From Treponema sp. UBA4377 (GTDB lineage: Bacteria; Spirochaetota; Spirochaetia; Treponematales; Treponemataceae): a stretch of DNA of 64,000 nucleotides. How positions within the stretch are numbered: position 1 is the stretch's first letter; each line of letters begins with the position of its first letter. Location: contig DGRX01000027.1 in NCBI GenBank assembly GCA_002391235.1, positions 17,330-81,329 of the forward strand, in the 5' to 3' direction. Positions 47,617-55,241 of this stretch are shown piece by piece. The notes beneath the pieces are model-generated. The model did no database searches and was not told the origin of the DNA. It was given only the letters and a program-made list of their open reading frames with translations. The position numbers and the translations under genes were made by a program.

Positions 47617-48648
47617 ATGAACGAAGAGCTTTCAAAGAAAAAAAAGAAGGGCGGCGGCCTCTTGTTTTTGATAATCGTAATCGTCATCGCGGTTTTGGCC
47701 ATAGCCTTTTGCGTTCTTAAAGGCGTTGGCGTAATAAAAGGCGCTCCTTCCGCCTCGCGCGGCGGAAATCCCGTCAACCTCAACATGGGAAACTTTAGGC
47801 TGGGAAAAATCGGCGGCTCAAAGTATGTGGCCCGCCTTTACATTACCGGAGTTATCCAAGAAGCCAACGAAACCTACAACCAAGGCTGGCTTTTGGACAC
47901 GGTCGAAAGCCTTGAGAACGATTCCAACAACATAGGAATTCTTTTGGTCATCGACTCTCCCGGCGGAACGGTTTACGAAGCCGACGAGCTTTATTTGGCC
48001 CTGCGCAAGTACAAGAATTCCGGCAAGGAAGTTTGGGCCTACTTTAAGAGCATGGCGGCTTCGGGCGCATACTACATCTCTTGTGCGGCCGACACGGTTT
48101 ACGCCAACCGCAACTCGCTCACAGGATCCATAGGCGTAATCTTTGGACCGACAATCGACGCCACGGGCTTGCTCGAAAAAATCGGAGTAAAATCCACAAA
48201 CTTTGTTTCTGGCAGGAACAAGGCGATGGGCAATTACAACAATCCTTTGACCGACGAGCAAAGAGACATCATGCAGAGCGTTGTTGACGAATGCTACGAA
48301 CAGTTCGCTTCTATCGTGGCGTCGGCGAGAAAAAAGTCTTTGACCGAGACAAAGGCTTTGGCCGACGGCCGCATCTACACAGCCGGCCAGGCCAAGCAAA
48401 ACGGCTTGATTGACGGAATCGGCTCACAAGAAAACGCCGAGGACAGAATGCGCGAGCGCCTTATGGCCGCGCGCTCGTTGTCAAGCGAGGAGGCCGACGC
48501 GATTGACTTTGTGGACTACGAGTATGTTTACCAAGCGCCTTTTATGCGCCGCATCTTTGAGTCTATGACCGGAGTTTCTGTAAAGCGCGTCGTCGAGGAC
48601 AATTTGGGGCCCAGTATAAAATATCCGGCCTACTTGTTCCAATACTAA
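47617..48648 (+). CDS. sppA: Signal peptide peptidase SppA
   Basis: The 343-residue membrane protease (serine-lysine dyad) degrades cleaved signal peptides. It has one N-terminal helix (about residues 13-36), the catalytic Ser in KSMAASGAYYISCAAD near 145-160, the general-base Lys in SGRNKAMGNYNNPLT near 200, and LTGSIGVIFG. The length is that of the short, single-domain form. AGGAG precedes the ATG. Its stop overlaps the convergent gene by four bases. Confidence 0.93.
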   Translation: MNEELSKKKKKGGGLLFLIIVIVIAVLAIAFCVLKGVGVIKGAPSASRGGNPVNLNMGNFRLGKIGGSKYVARLYITGVIQEANETYNQGWLLDTVESLENDSNNIGILLVIDSPGGTVYEADELYLALRKYKNSGKEVWAYFKSMAASGAYYISCAADTVYANRNSLTGSIGVIFGPTIDATGLLEKIGVKSTNFVSGRNKAMGNYNNPLTDEQRDIMQSVVDECYEQFASIVASARKKSLTETKALADGRIYTAGQAKQNGLIDGIGSQENAEDRMRERLMAARSLSSEEADAIDFVDYEYVYQAPFMRRIFESMTGVSVKRVVEDNLGPSIKYPAYLFQY

Positions 48649-49025
48649 AAAGCGTCTTTTGAGACTATGGTTTTCATCATGGCGCTCAAAAGCTCCAAGG
48701 GCAGGTTTTCGGCCTCGTAGCCGACCTCGTCCTTGATTCTTTTCCAATCGTCTTGGTCTAGCGCGTCGGTGTCTTCCTCTTCGTTAAGGAAGGAGTTTAC
48801 GGCGGCCAGCTTTTCCAAGGCGGAATCTTCCAATTCCGGGCCGCGCGCCCATTCGTTCCTCCACCAGTCAAAAAGGGAAGATGCCAGGCCCTTGCATTGG
48901 GCGTTTTGGCCGGTAAAAAGGCGCTCTATGTCCAAGAGGGCCGCGTTCATGTTGAAGGCCGCTGCGGAACGGTTGTTTTTTTTGATTCGCTTAAGGTCGG
49001 CTGAGAATTTTTCGCTTTTGTTCAT
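48645..49025 (-). CDS. Unknown small protein, convergent with sppA
   Basis: The 126-residue protein is soluble and acidic, mostly helical, with a SLFDWWRNEWARGPELED motif and a Glu/Asp-rich stretch (NEEEDTDALDQDDW). No signal peptide or known domain. Its stop overlaps the sppA stop by four bases. The codon use resembles that of the surrounding genes, which supports it being real. I do not recognise it. Confidence 0.5.
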   Translation of the reverse strand: MNKSEKFSADLKRIKKNNRSAAAFNMNAALLDIERLFTGQNAQCKGLASSLFDWWRNEWARGPELEDSALEKLAAVNSFLNEEEDTDALDQDDWKRIKDEVGYEAENLPLELLSAMMKTIVSKDAF

Positions 49026-49079
49026 GCCGATAATCTATCAGTTTTTTTGAAAAAAATCAATTTTTGGCCGACTTTTCTC

Positions 49080-49108
49080 TTGACTTTTAGGGCAAGTGAA
49101 TCTACAAT
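49080..49108 (+). promoter_or_regulatory. Promoter of the PTS IIA gene, predicted near-leaderless
   Basis: TTGACT, 17 bases, TACAAT, with the -10 ending seven bases before the ATG. AAAGG lies only two bases from the ATG, too close to act as a normal ribosome-binding site. Confidence 0.6.
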
Positions 49109-49115
49109 AAAGGTT

Positions 49116-49562
49116 ATGGACTTAAGAACTGTACTAACACCCGAGACGGTGAACCTTCACTTGAAGGGAAAAACAAAAGAAGACATTATCGACGAAATGC
49201 TCGACATCCTTGTTAAGGCGGGAAAAGTGACCGACAAAGCGGCCGCCCGTGACTGCGTCCTTGAGCGCGAGCGCAAGATGTCTACAGGAATGAAGCATGG
49301 AATCGCCATTCCCCACGGAAAGACTGACACAGTGAGCGATTTGGTCGCTTGCATCGGAATTTCGGACAACCCGGTGGACTTTGACTCTCTTGACCAAGAT
49401 CCCTGCCGCATCTTTATTATGACTCTTTCTCCGGTTAACAAAACTGGCCCGCACCTTCAGTTCTTGGCTGAAGTAAGCCTTTTGTTCAAGAGCGCCGGAA
49501 AGCGCCAGCAGATTCTTGAGACGCAAGACAAAGCCGAAGTTATCAAGATTTTGACAGAATAG
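49116..49562 (+). CDS. ptsN: PTS IIA protein of the nitrogen/fructose type (PtsN-like)
   Basis: The product is 148 residues from the ATG at 49116. KHGIAIPHGKTDTV contains the phosphorylated His and CIGISDNPVDFDSLD the conserved middle strand of EIIA-Ntr/Fru proteins. No EIIB or EIIC domain is attached or nearby, so it is more likely a regulatory PtsN-type protein than part of a sugar importer. The gene stands alone. Confidence 0.88.
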   Translation: MDLRTVLTPETVNLHLKGKTKEDIIDEMLDILVKAGKVTDKAAARDCVLERERKMSTGMKHGIAIPHGKTDTVSDLVACIGISDNPVDFDSLDQDPCRIFIMTLSPVNKTGPHLQFLAEVSLLFKSAGKRQQILETQDKAEVIKILTE

Positions 49563-49657
49563 AAGGAAAGCTTTCGCTGTCCTTTATGCTCTCGATTCCG
49601 CCTCTGTGAAAGTTCTTTTTGCAGAGGTTGAATTTATTTTAAATGGAGTTGACTAAA

Positions 49658-49999
49658 ATGGATAAAATTCAAGTGGCCTACAAGGACATCGTTTTGGCGG
49701 ACGGTTCGGCCAACGAAGAGTATTTGGCCGGCCTTAGAACGCGCCTAAAGGAGATCGAGGCGGGCGGCGGCCAGGTTATGCTGGAGCCGGAGCTTTTGCC
49801 GGAAGACTGCAAGGACGTTGACGCCGCTCTGGAAGTCACCGCCGCCTACAAGCATTGCGCCCGCCGCGTAAAGGACTGCCAAAGCGTAAAGGGCTTTTTC
49901 GTTCCGGCGCTTTTTTCTTCGATGGAGCGGGGCGCGGAATTGGCCGACAACTTCAAGTCCGAGCTTTTGGAAAAGCATCCGCATTACATCTTTGGATAA
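49658..49999 (+). CDS. Unknown protein of 113 residues
   Basis: I chose the ATG at 49658, behind TGGAG; another in-frame ATG lies 15 bases upstream. The protein is soluble and mainly helical with two Cys (CKDVDAAL and HCARRVKDC) and ends HPHYIFG. No known domain. It lies between ptsN and the lytic transglycosylase, in the same direction, with about 95 bases before it that hold nothing I can identify. Confidence 0.5.
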   Translation: MDKIQVAYKDIVLADGSANEEYLAGLRTRLKEIEAGGGQVMLEPELLPEDCKDVDAALEVTAAYKHCARRVKDCQSVKGFFVPALFSSMERGAELADNFKSELLEKHPHYIFG

Positions 50000-50101
50000 A
50001 ATGGAGATTTTGCGAAATATTCTAGTTAATGCATAAAAATCAACAAACTGGTAAATAATATAAAATTTTGCAAAAATTCATTAAAATTTTCCAAAATTCT
50101 C

Positions 50102-50130
50102 TTGCATAAAACTAAAAAATGCGCTTTTAT
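50102..50130 (+). promoter_or_regulatory. Candidate promoter of the lytic transglycosylase, predicted leaderless
   Basis: TTGCAT, 17 bases, TTTTAT, with the -10 ending eight bases before the ATG in an AT-rich region. The match is weaker than the others. Confidence 0.4.
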
Positions 50131-50138
50131 GTTGCGAC

Positions 50139-50957
50139 ATGACAAAGAACTATAAAGAACATTCGGAATTTTACCAGACGGCCTTGCTTGCCGTGATTCT
50201 CTCCATCATGTTCGCGGCCGCGGGCGTCGCAGCTCTTTTGTTCGCGCCAAAGTCTTCAGAGCCCGCTTTTTCCAATGCAGTTTCTGTAATAGAGGAGCCT
50301 CTTTTGCCGGAGGAACGGATTTACGCCGAGGAAATCGGCGCCAAGGCCCAAAACATTTCCTGGATAGAAAACAAGGCTTTTTTTAGCTCATTTTCTTTTG
50401 ATTCGGACGAAAAGTCAGAGATGGTTGACAAGGGCTTGCAGCTTTACAGGAACCCGTCAACGCGCGCGGCCGTTGAATGGTTTTACTTGCGCGTTACCGG
50501 CAACCGCGACGTTACTATGGCCGTTTTGGACGCCGCCAACCGCGAGGACATTCCTCTTAGCTTGGCATTCGCCCTCTGCCATACGGAAAGCCGCTACAAC
50601 CGCTATGCCTACAATCTTAACGCGAACGGTTCGATCGACCGAGGGCTTTTTCAGCTTAACGACCGAAGCTTTCCCCAGTTGGGGGAGAACGACTTTTACG
50701 TCGTCGAGACAAGCGCCCGCCTTGGCATGAAGCACTTGCGCTTTTGCATGAACGTGGCCGGCAACGACTTGACCGCCGTAGCGATGTACAACGCCGGCGT
50801 AAGCCGCGTCCGCAACGACCAAACTCCGGCCAGCACTTTGCGCTACGTTAGCCGCATCGCCAGCTACCGCGCCAACTTGCAAACGGCTTTTACCGAAGAA
50901 GTCTTGAACCATTACAAGCAATCAAACGAGACAATAATCCCGGCTATCGCCAGATAA
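50139..50957 (+). CDS. Membrane-anchored lytic transglycosylase (SLT domain)
   Basis: The 272-residue protein has one N-terminal membrane helix (about residues 14-35), a linker and a C-terminal SLT domain in the periplasm. The catalytic Glu lies in CHTESRYNRYA near residue 150, followed by IDRGLFQLN (GLMQ-like) and AVAMYNAG, the three family motifs. It cuts peptidoglycan glycan strands without water. No Shine-Dalgarno precedes the start. A terminator follows. Confidence 0.88.
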   Translation: MTKNYKEHSEFYQTALLAVILSIMFAAAGVAALLFAPKSSEPAFSNAVSVIEEPLLPEERIYAEEIGAKAQNISWIENKAFFSSFSFDSDEKSEMVDKGLQLYRNPSTRAAVEWFYLRVTGNRDVTMAVLDAANREDIPLSLAFALCHTESRYNRYAYNLNANGSIDRGLFQLNDRSFPQLGENDFYVVETSARLGMKHLRFCMNVAGNDLTAVAMYNAGVSRVRNDQTPASTLRYVSRIASYRANLQTAFTEEVLNHYKQSNETIIPAIAR

Positions 50958-50983
50958 TAAAAATTCCTCCTTTTTTTATTTTT

Positions 50984-51012
50984 AAGGACGCTCCGTTGGG
51001 GCGTCCTTTTTT
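50984..51012 (+). terminator. Rho-independent terminator after the lytic transglycosylase gene
   Basis: AAGGACGCTCC-GTT-GGGGCGTCCTT followed by a T run. Confidence 0.85.
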
Positions 51013-51097
51013 TGTTATGAAATTCACAGAAAGTCCACTTTTGACAAAATTTCCCCTTCTTTTTTTGGAAATTTCGCCCCAAGCCAAGGACCTTTTC

Positions 51098-51126
51098 TTG
51101 ACAATTTTTCACATTGCCTTTAAAAT
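51098..51126 (+). promoter_or_regulatory. Promoter of rex-serC-serA
   Basis: TTGACA, 17 bases, TAAAAT. The predicted start of transcription is a few bases before the Rex operator. Confidence 0.7.
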
Positions 51127-51139
51127 TAAAAGCGTAATT

Positions 51140-51157
51140 TTGTGAATTATTTCACGG
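51140..51157 (+). promoter_or_regulatory. Rex operator
   Basis: TTGTGAATTATTTCACGG matches the Rex consensus TTGTGAA-N4-TTCACAA at 12 of 14 defined positions. It lies just downstream of the promoter and ends eight bases before the preferred rex ATG, so bound Rex would block its own transcription. Confidence 0.75.
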
Positions 51158-51165
51158 GGGCGTCA

Positions 51166-51783
51166 ATGGAGAAGATTCCTGGAGCGTCAAGAAGGCGGTT
51201 GACTTTGCTGGCCGCTCTTTTGGCTTCCTGCAAAGAGGAAAAAATCACTTCGATCCAAATTCAAAGAATGACCGGAATCGACCGCGCCCTTATACGAAAG
51301 GACATTTCGTTTACGGGCTTTAAGGGCGGCGTTTCTAACGGCTACAAGGTTCAGGACTTGCTTGGCGCGATTAGGGCCTTTTTAAGGCTTCCCCTTCCTG
51401 GCCAAAAGCGCTTTTGCTGCATAGCCGGCTTGGGAAAACTGGGCGCGGCCTTGATGCAATGCGGAATCTTTGACGAGTCGCCCTTTAAGATTGTGGCCGG
51501 CTTTGACAGCCGCGTCAACCGCACCGAAGTTTTGAGCGCCGACTTTCCGCTATATCCTGCGGCCAAGATGGAGACGGTGATTCCAGAGTCAAAGATTGAC
51601 TTTGCGATTTTGGCGGTGGAGGACGACCAAGCCCAGTTGATGGCCGACCGTTTGGCAAAAAGCGGCGTGAAGGGAATCGTGAACTTTACGGGCCAAGTTT
51701 TGGAAGTTCCGGCGAGCGTTGTCGTTGAGAACGTTTCGCCGCTGTTGGCGTTGAACAACATTTGCGCGAGAGTTAATTCATAA
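51166..51783 (+). CDS. rex: Redox-sensing transcriptional repressor Rex
   Basis: Rex binds DNA when NADH is low and lets go when NADH rises. The product is 205 residues from the ATG at 51166; a GTG at 51142 lies inside the operator and is less likely. It has an N-terminal winged helix (KITSIQIQRMTGIDRALIRKD is given only as IQRMTGIDRALIRKD) and a Rossmann domain with GLGKLGAAL near residue 87, then FDSRVNRTEV and the C-terminal swapped helix ENVSPLLALNNI. A Rex site sits in its own leader. It starts the operon with serC, 12 bases downstream. Confidence 0.92.
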   Translation: MEKIPGASRRRLTLLAALLASCKEEKITSIQIQRMTGIDRALIRKDISFTGFKGGVSNGYKVQDLLGAIRAFLRLPLPGQKRFCCIAGLGKLGAALMQCGIFDESPFKIVAGFDSRVNRTEVLSADFPLYPAAKMETVIPESKIDFAILAVEDDQAQLMADRLAKSGVKGIVNFTGQVLEVPASVVVENVSPLLALNNICARVNS

Positions 51784-51795
51784 TAAGGAGCGATT

Positions 51796-52905
51796 ATGAG
51801 CAGAGTATGGAATTTTAGCGCGGGCCCTTCTTGCCTGCCTGAAGAAGTTTTAAAGGAATGCGCGGCCGAGATGATGGACTGCAACGGAACAGGCCAGAGC
51901 GTCATGGAAATGAGCCACCGCTCGGCGGCCTTTGAGCCCATCATTCAAGACGCTGAGGCGCGCGTCCGCAAGTTGATGAAGGTGCCTGACAACTACAAGA
52001 TTTTGTTCTTGCAGGGAGGCGGCTCAACGCAGTTCGCGATGGTGGCGCAAAACTTGGGAATCCATACAGGAAAGGCCGCCTACATCCAGACCGGCGTTTG
52101 GGCCAAGAAAGCCGCCGCCGAAGCGCGCCATCTTGGAGTCCAGGTTGACGTAATCGCTTCCAGCGAAGACAAAAATTATTCCTACATTCCCAAAGTTGAA
52201 AAAATCGAAGGCGACTACGATTACGCCTACATTTGCTTTAACAACACAATCATGGGAACGCATTATGAATACATTCCCGACACCGGAAAGATTCCGCTTG
52301 TGGCCGACATTTCTTCCTGCGTTTTGAGCGAGCCGCTTGACGTTTCAAAGTTCGGCCTTTTGTTCGCGGGCGCGCAAAAAAACTTGGCTCCAGCCGGAGT
52401 CACTCTTGTCATTATCCGCGAGGACTTGGTTTGCGACTTGGAAAACTGCCGCCCGGGAACTCCGACAATGCTTTGCTACAAGACCCACGTTGAGGGCGAA
52501 AGCATGTACAACACGCCGCCTTGCTACACGATTTACGTTTTGGGAAAAGTCCTTAAATGGATTGAAGCCAACGGCGGAGCGGAAGGAATGGCCAAGCGCA
52601 ACAAGGAAAAGGCCGATTTCCTTTACGATTACTTGGACAAGAACGAAGGGAATTTTTATCATGCAACTGCATTGATTGGCAGCCGTTCACTTATGAACAT
52701 ACCTTTTCTTACAAAATACGCCGGAGCGGAAAACGAAAAGGAAATCAACGCCAAGTTCGTAAAAGAAGCCGAGGCTGCCGGCCTTGTAAACCTTAAGGGC
52801 CACCGCTTGGTTGGCGGAATGAGAGCCAGCATTTACAACGCGATGAGCCTTGACGGCGTCAAAGCGCTTGTTGACTTTATGAAGGTATTCGCCGCGAAAA
52901 ACTAG
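51796..52905 (+). CDS. serC: Phosphoserine aminotransferase
   Basis: The 369-residue PLP enzyme makes 3-phosphoserine. Motifs: FSAGPSCLPEEVL, the GGGSTQFAMVAQNL segment, ADISSCVLSEPLDVSKF and the PLP-binding Lys in LLFAGAQKNLAPAG near residue 193. Length and order match SerC. AAGGAG precedes the ATG. It is coupled to rex and is followed by serA after 109 bases containing a family A repeat. Confidence 0.95.
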   Translation: MSRVWNFSAGPSCLPEEVLKECAAEMMDCNGTGQSVMEMSHRSAAFEPIIQDAEARVRKLMKVPDNYKILFLQGGGSTQFAMVAQNLGIHTGKAAYIQTGVWAKKAAAEARHLGVQVDVIASSEDKNYSYIPKVEKIEGDYDYAYICFNNTIMGTHYEYIPDTGKIPLVADISSCVLSEPLDVSKFGLLFAGAQKNLAPAGVTLVIIREDLVCDLENCRPGTPTMLCYKTHVEGESMYNTPPCYTIYVLGKVLKWIEANGGAEGMAKRNKEKADFLYDYLDKNEGNFYHATALIGSRSLMNIPFLTKYAGAENEKEINAKFVKEAEAAGLVNLKGHRLVGGMRASIYNAMSLDGVKALVDFMKVFAAKN

Positions 52906-52995
52906 CGGCGAAAAAAACGGCGGCAAGCCAAAAACTTTTTGACGCCGCATAAGCCGCAACATTCGCGCGCGCAACCAAGCTTGCGCGAACAGCGG
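52904..52995 (+). repeat. Dispersed repeat, family A, copy 3
   Basis: The core 52944-52995 (GCCGCATAAGCCGC to GCGCGAACAGCGG) is the same length as copy 1. The 40 bases before it (starting GCGGCGAAAAAAACGGC) match the left part of copy 2. It sits within the serC-serA operon and ends ten bases before the serA Shine-Dalgarno. Confidence 0.75.
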
Positions 52996-53014
52996 TACTT
53001 TTTGGAGGAAAACA

Positions 53015-54193
53015 ATGTTTAAGATTCAGACTTTGAATAAAATCAGCGCGGTGGGCTTGGAAGAGTTCCCCCGCGACAACTACGAGACGGCCAGCGGCCT
53101 CAACGACCCGGACGCGATTTTGGTCCGCTCGGCCGATATGCACACGATGGAAATTCCCGGAAGCCTCAAGGCGGTTGCCCGCGCAGGAGCCGGCGTCAAC
53201 AACATTCCGATTGACTCTATGACAGACAAGGGAATCGTGGTCTTTAACACGCCCGGAGCCAACGCCAACGCCGTAAAGGAATTGGTTTTGCTTTCGCTCT
53301 TGATTTCAAGCCGTCCGGTTTTTGACGCGGCCGATTGGGTAAAGACTCTTGCCGGAAAAGGAGAGGAAATCCCGGACTTGGCCGAAAAGGGAAAGAGCCA
53401 GTTTGTGGGCCACGAGCTTAAGGGAAAGAAGCTTGGCGTCATCGGCTTGGGCGCGATCGGAGCCTTGGTCGCCAACGCCGCCGTAAAGCTTGGAATGGAA
53501 GTAATCGGATACGATCCCTTTATGTCTATCGCCGCCGCTTGGAGGCTTGATTCTTCAATCAAGCACGCCGAAACTTTGGACGTCCTTTTGAGCAAGGCCG
53601 ACTACGTGACGATTCACATTCCGCAAACGCCCGACACAAAGGGCTTGATCAACGAAAAGACAATCAAGAACATGAAGGACGGCGTTGTAATCATCAACAT
53701 CGCGCGCGGCGGCTTGGTCAACAACGACGACATTTTGGCGGCGCTCGACAGCGGAAAGGTCCGCTGCTTTGTGACCGATTTTGCAAGCGAAGAATTGTTG
53801 AACAAGAAAAACGTCATTTGCTTTCCCCACCTTGGAGCGTCAACGCCCGAAGCGGAAGACAATTGCGCGGTCATGGCCGTCAACGAGCTTCGCGAATTTT
53901 TGGAGAAGGGCAACATCACCAATTCTGTCAACTTCCCCAAGTGCGTGACTGAAAACCCGATTCCCAAAAACGGAACGCGCCTTTGCATAAGCCACAAGAA
54001 CGCGCCCGGAATCGTTTCAAAGTTCACGACAGTTTTGGGCGACGCCAAGCTTAACATCGCCGGCATGATCAACCAAAACCGCGGCGACACGGCCTACAAC
54101 ATCATCGACATCGACGGCGTTGTTCCCGAAGAAACCCTCCGCGCCCTTGCCGGCATCGAGACGGTCACAAAAGTCCGCCCGATTTTTAATTAA
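53015..54193 (+). CDS. serA: D-3-phosphoglycerate dehydrogenase
   Basis: The first step of serine synthesis. The 392-residue enzyme has an NAD-binding motif GLGAIGALVANAAVKLG near residue 148, catalytic Arg in NIARGGLVNNDDI and His in CFPHLGASTPEAE, and a C-terminal ACT domain (NAPGIVSKFTTVLGDAKLNI, near 327-346), so serine feedback is likely. TTGGAGGA precedes the ATG. It shares an operon with rex and serC, linking an NAD-dependent pathway to the NADH sensor. Confidence 0.93.
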   Translation: MFKIQTLNKISAVGLEEFPRDNYETASGLNDPDAILVRSADMHTMEIPGSLKAVARAGAGVNNIPIDSMTDKGIVVFNTPGANANAVKELVLLSLLISSRPVFDAADWVKTLAGKGEEIPDLAEKGKSQFVGHELKGKKLGVIGLGAIGALVANAAVKLGMEVIGYDPFMSIAAAWRLDSSIKHAETLDVLLSKADYVTIHIPQTPDTKGLINEKTIKNMKDGVVIINIARGGLVNNDDILAALDSGKVRCFVTDFASEELLNKKNVICFPHLGASTPEAEDNCAVMAVNELREFLEKGNITNSVNFPKCVTENPIPKNGTRLCISHKNAPGIVSKFTTVLGDAKLNIAGMINQNRGDTAYNIIDIDGVVPEETLRALAGIETVTKVRPIFN

Positions 54194-54217
54194 GGTAAAG
54201 AGACAAGCGCAAAATTT

Positions 54218-54350
54218 AAGGTAAACAAAAGAAAACGCGCAGCGGGAGGCTGAGCGGCAAAGCGCTTTGCGTGTTGGGCTTACTGTTAAGCCCTAAAAGC
54301 GCAACCGCGCATTTGGCGCTCAGGTTCCCGCGAGAGCGTTTTTATTTTTG
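54218..54350 (+). repeat. Intergenic inverted-end repeat, family C, copy 3
   Basis: Starts AAGGTAAACAAAAGAAAACG, as copy 1 does without four bases, and has paired ends CGCGCAGCGGGAGGCTGAGCG and CGCTCAGGTTCCCGCGAGAG. The centre differs from copies 1 and 2 but keeps TTAAGCCCTAAAAG. It lies between convergent serA and the rhomboid-like gene. Confidence 0.7.
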
Positions 54351-54368
54351 TTTTTCTATTTTTCGCGC

Positions 54369-55133
54369 TTATATGTTTATCGAGCCGATGACAGTAGTTT
54401 CGTCGTCGGCTGTTTTTTTACCCCAAAAGCTCTTTTTGCGCGGCGACTCCTCGTCGATTTCGCGAAGGCGCTCGCTGGCTGTCTGGCTTGATCCGCTTGA
54501 CGAGCCGGAAGCGCTTCTTTTTGTTTTGGGAGCGGTCAAAAAGCCCGCCATGCTTCCGGCCAAAGCGCCCGCCAGCTGGACAAAAACTCCAACGACGGCA
54601 AAGCGGTCAAGGCCTTTTTGTCCAGATGCAAGGTAAAGGTTTCCGCCCAGACAAAGAACAAGCGTCAAAAGGCTTGAAAGGTGGATTTCGTTTTTCGCGA
54701 TTGAAGTGATAGAAGAAAGCAGAATCAGCATTGTCGCCGCGGAAGCCGCTCCGCAAAGGCTTTGCGGGACCAAGCAGGCGTTCAACACGCCCGAAACAAA
54801 GGCGCTGATCGCAATCATAAAGGCGACGGCCGGAGAGCCGTAACGTTCCTCCATGAGCGCTCCAAAAGGAAGTATGAATGCGCAAGAAAAAAGGACTTGC
54901 AAAAAGCTTTCGTTTCCAAGAACAAAAAGAATGAGGCGCAGGTAGTCGGAAGGAGAGGAAAAATTAAAGGCCCGCTCGGCTCCCTTGGCTCCAGGCGCGG
55001 AAAAAATGTTTTGAACCAAGTCGTAGTTTTTGATTGCGAATTTGTCCAGAAAAAAAATAAGAAGCGCGGCGGCGCAAAAGCAAATTGACACGCATGCGTC
55101 AAAATTAATCTTAAACTTTTTTTTAGAGGCCAT
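54369..55133 (-). CDS. Rhomboid-like membrane protein, probably inactive
   Basis: The 254-residue protein has six predicted membrane segments and a cytoplasmic, Ser/Lys/Arg-rich C-terminal tail (about residues 205-254). The layout and the segments EERYGSPAVAFMIAISAFVSG and GALAGSMAGF match rhomboid proteases. The catalytic GxSG is replaced by GAASA, and the His that precedes the final GALAG is Gln (FVQLAGALAG). I infer a pseudo-rhomboid that binds rather than cuts. It could also be a very divergent enzyme. AGGA lies before the ATG. Confidence 0.65.
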   Translation of the reverse strand: MASKKKFKINFDACVSICFCAAALLIFFLDKFAIKNYDLVQNIFSAPGAKGAERAFNFSSPSDYLRLILFVLGNESFLQVLFSCAFILPFGALMEERYGSPAVAFMIAISAFVSGVLNACLVPQSLCGAASAATMLILLSSITSIAKNEIHLSSLLTLVLCLGGNLYLASGQKGLDRFAVVGVFVQLAGALAGSMAGFLTAPKTKRSASGSSSGSSQTASERLREIDEESPRKKSFWGKKTADDETTVIGSINI

Positions 55134-55241
55134 TTGTTTTTCCTAAAATAATTTTTTCCGCGCTTTTTTGTTTTGCGCGCGTTCCTGTTTTATATCGGAA
55201 AATTCAATCATATTATTTAATTTTTTGCCGAAAATAGAAGC

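Noticed and set aside
29115..54350. CRISPR array from the many short repeats
   Set aside because: Repeats are dispersed singly in intergenic gaps, without regular spacers and without cas genes.
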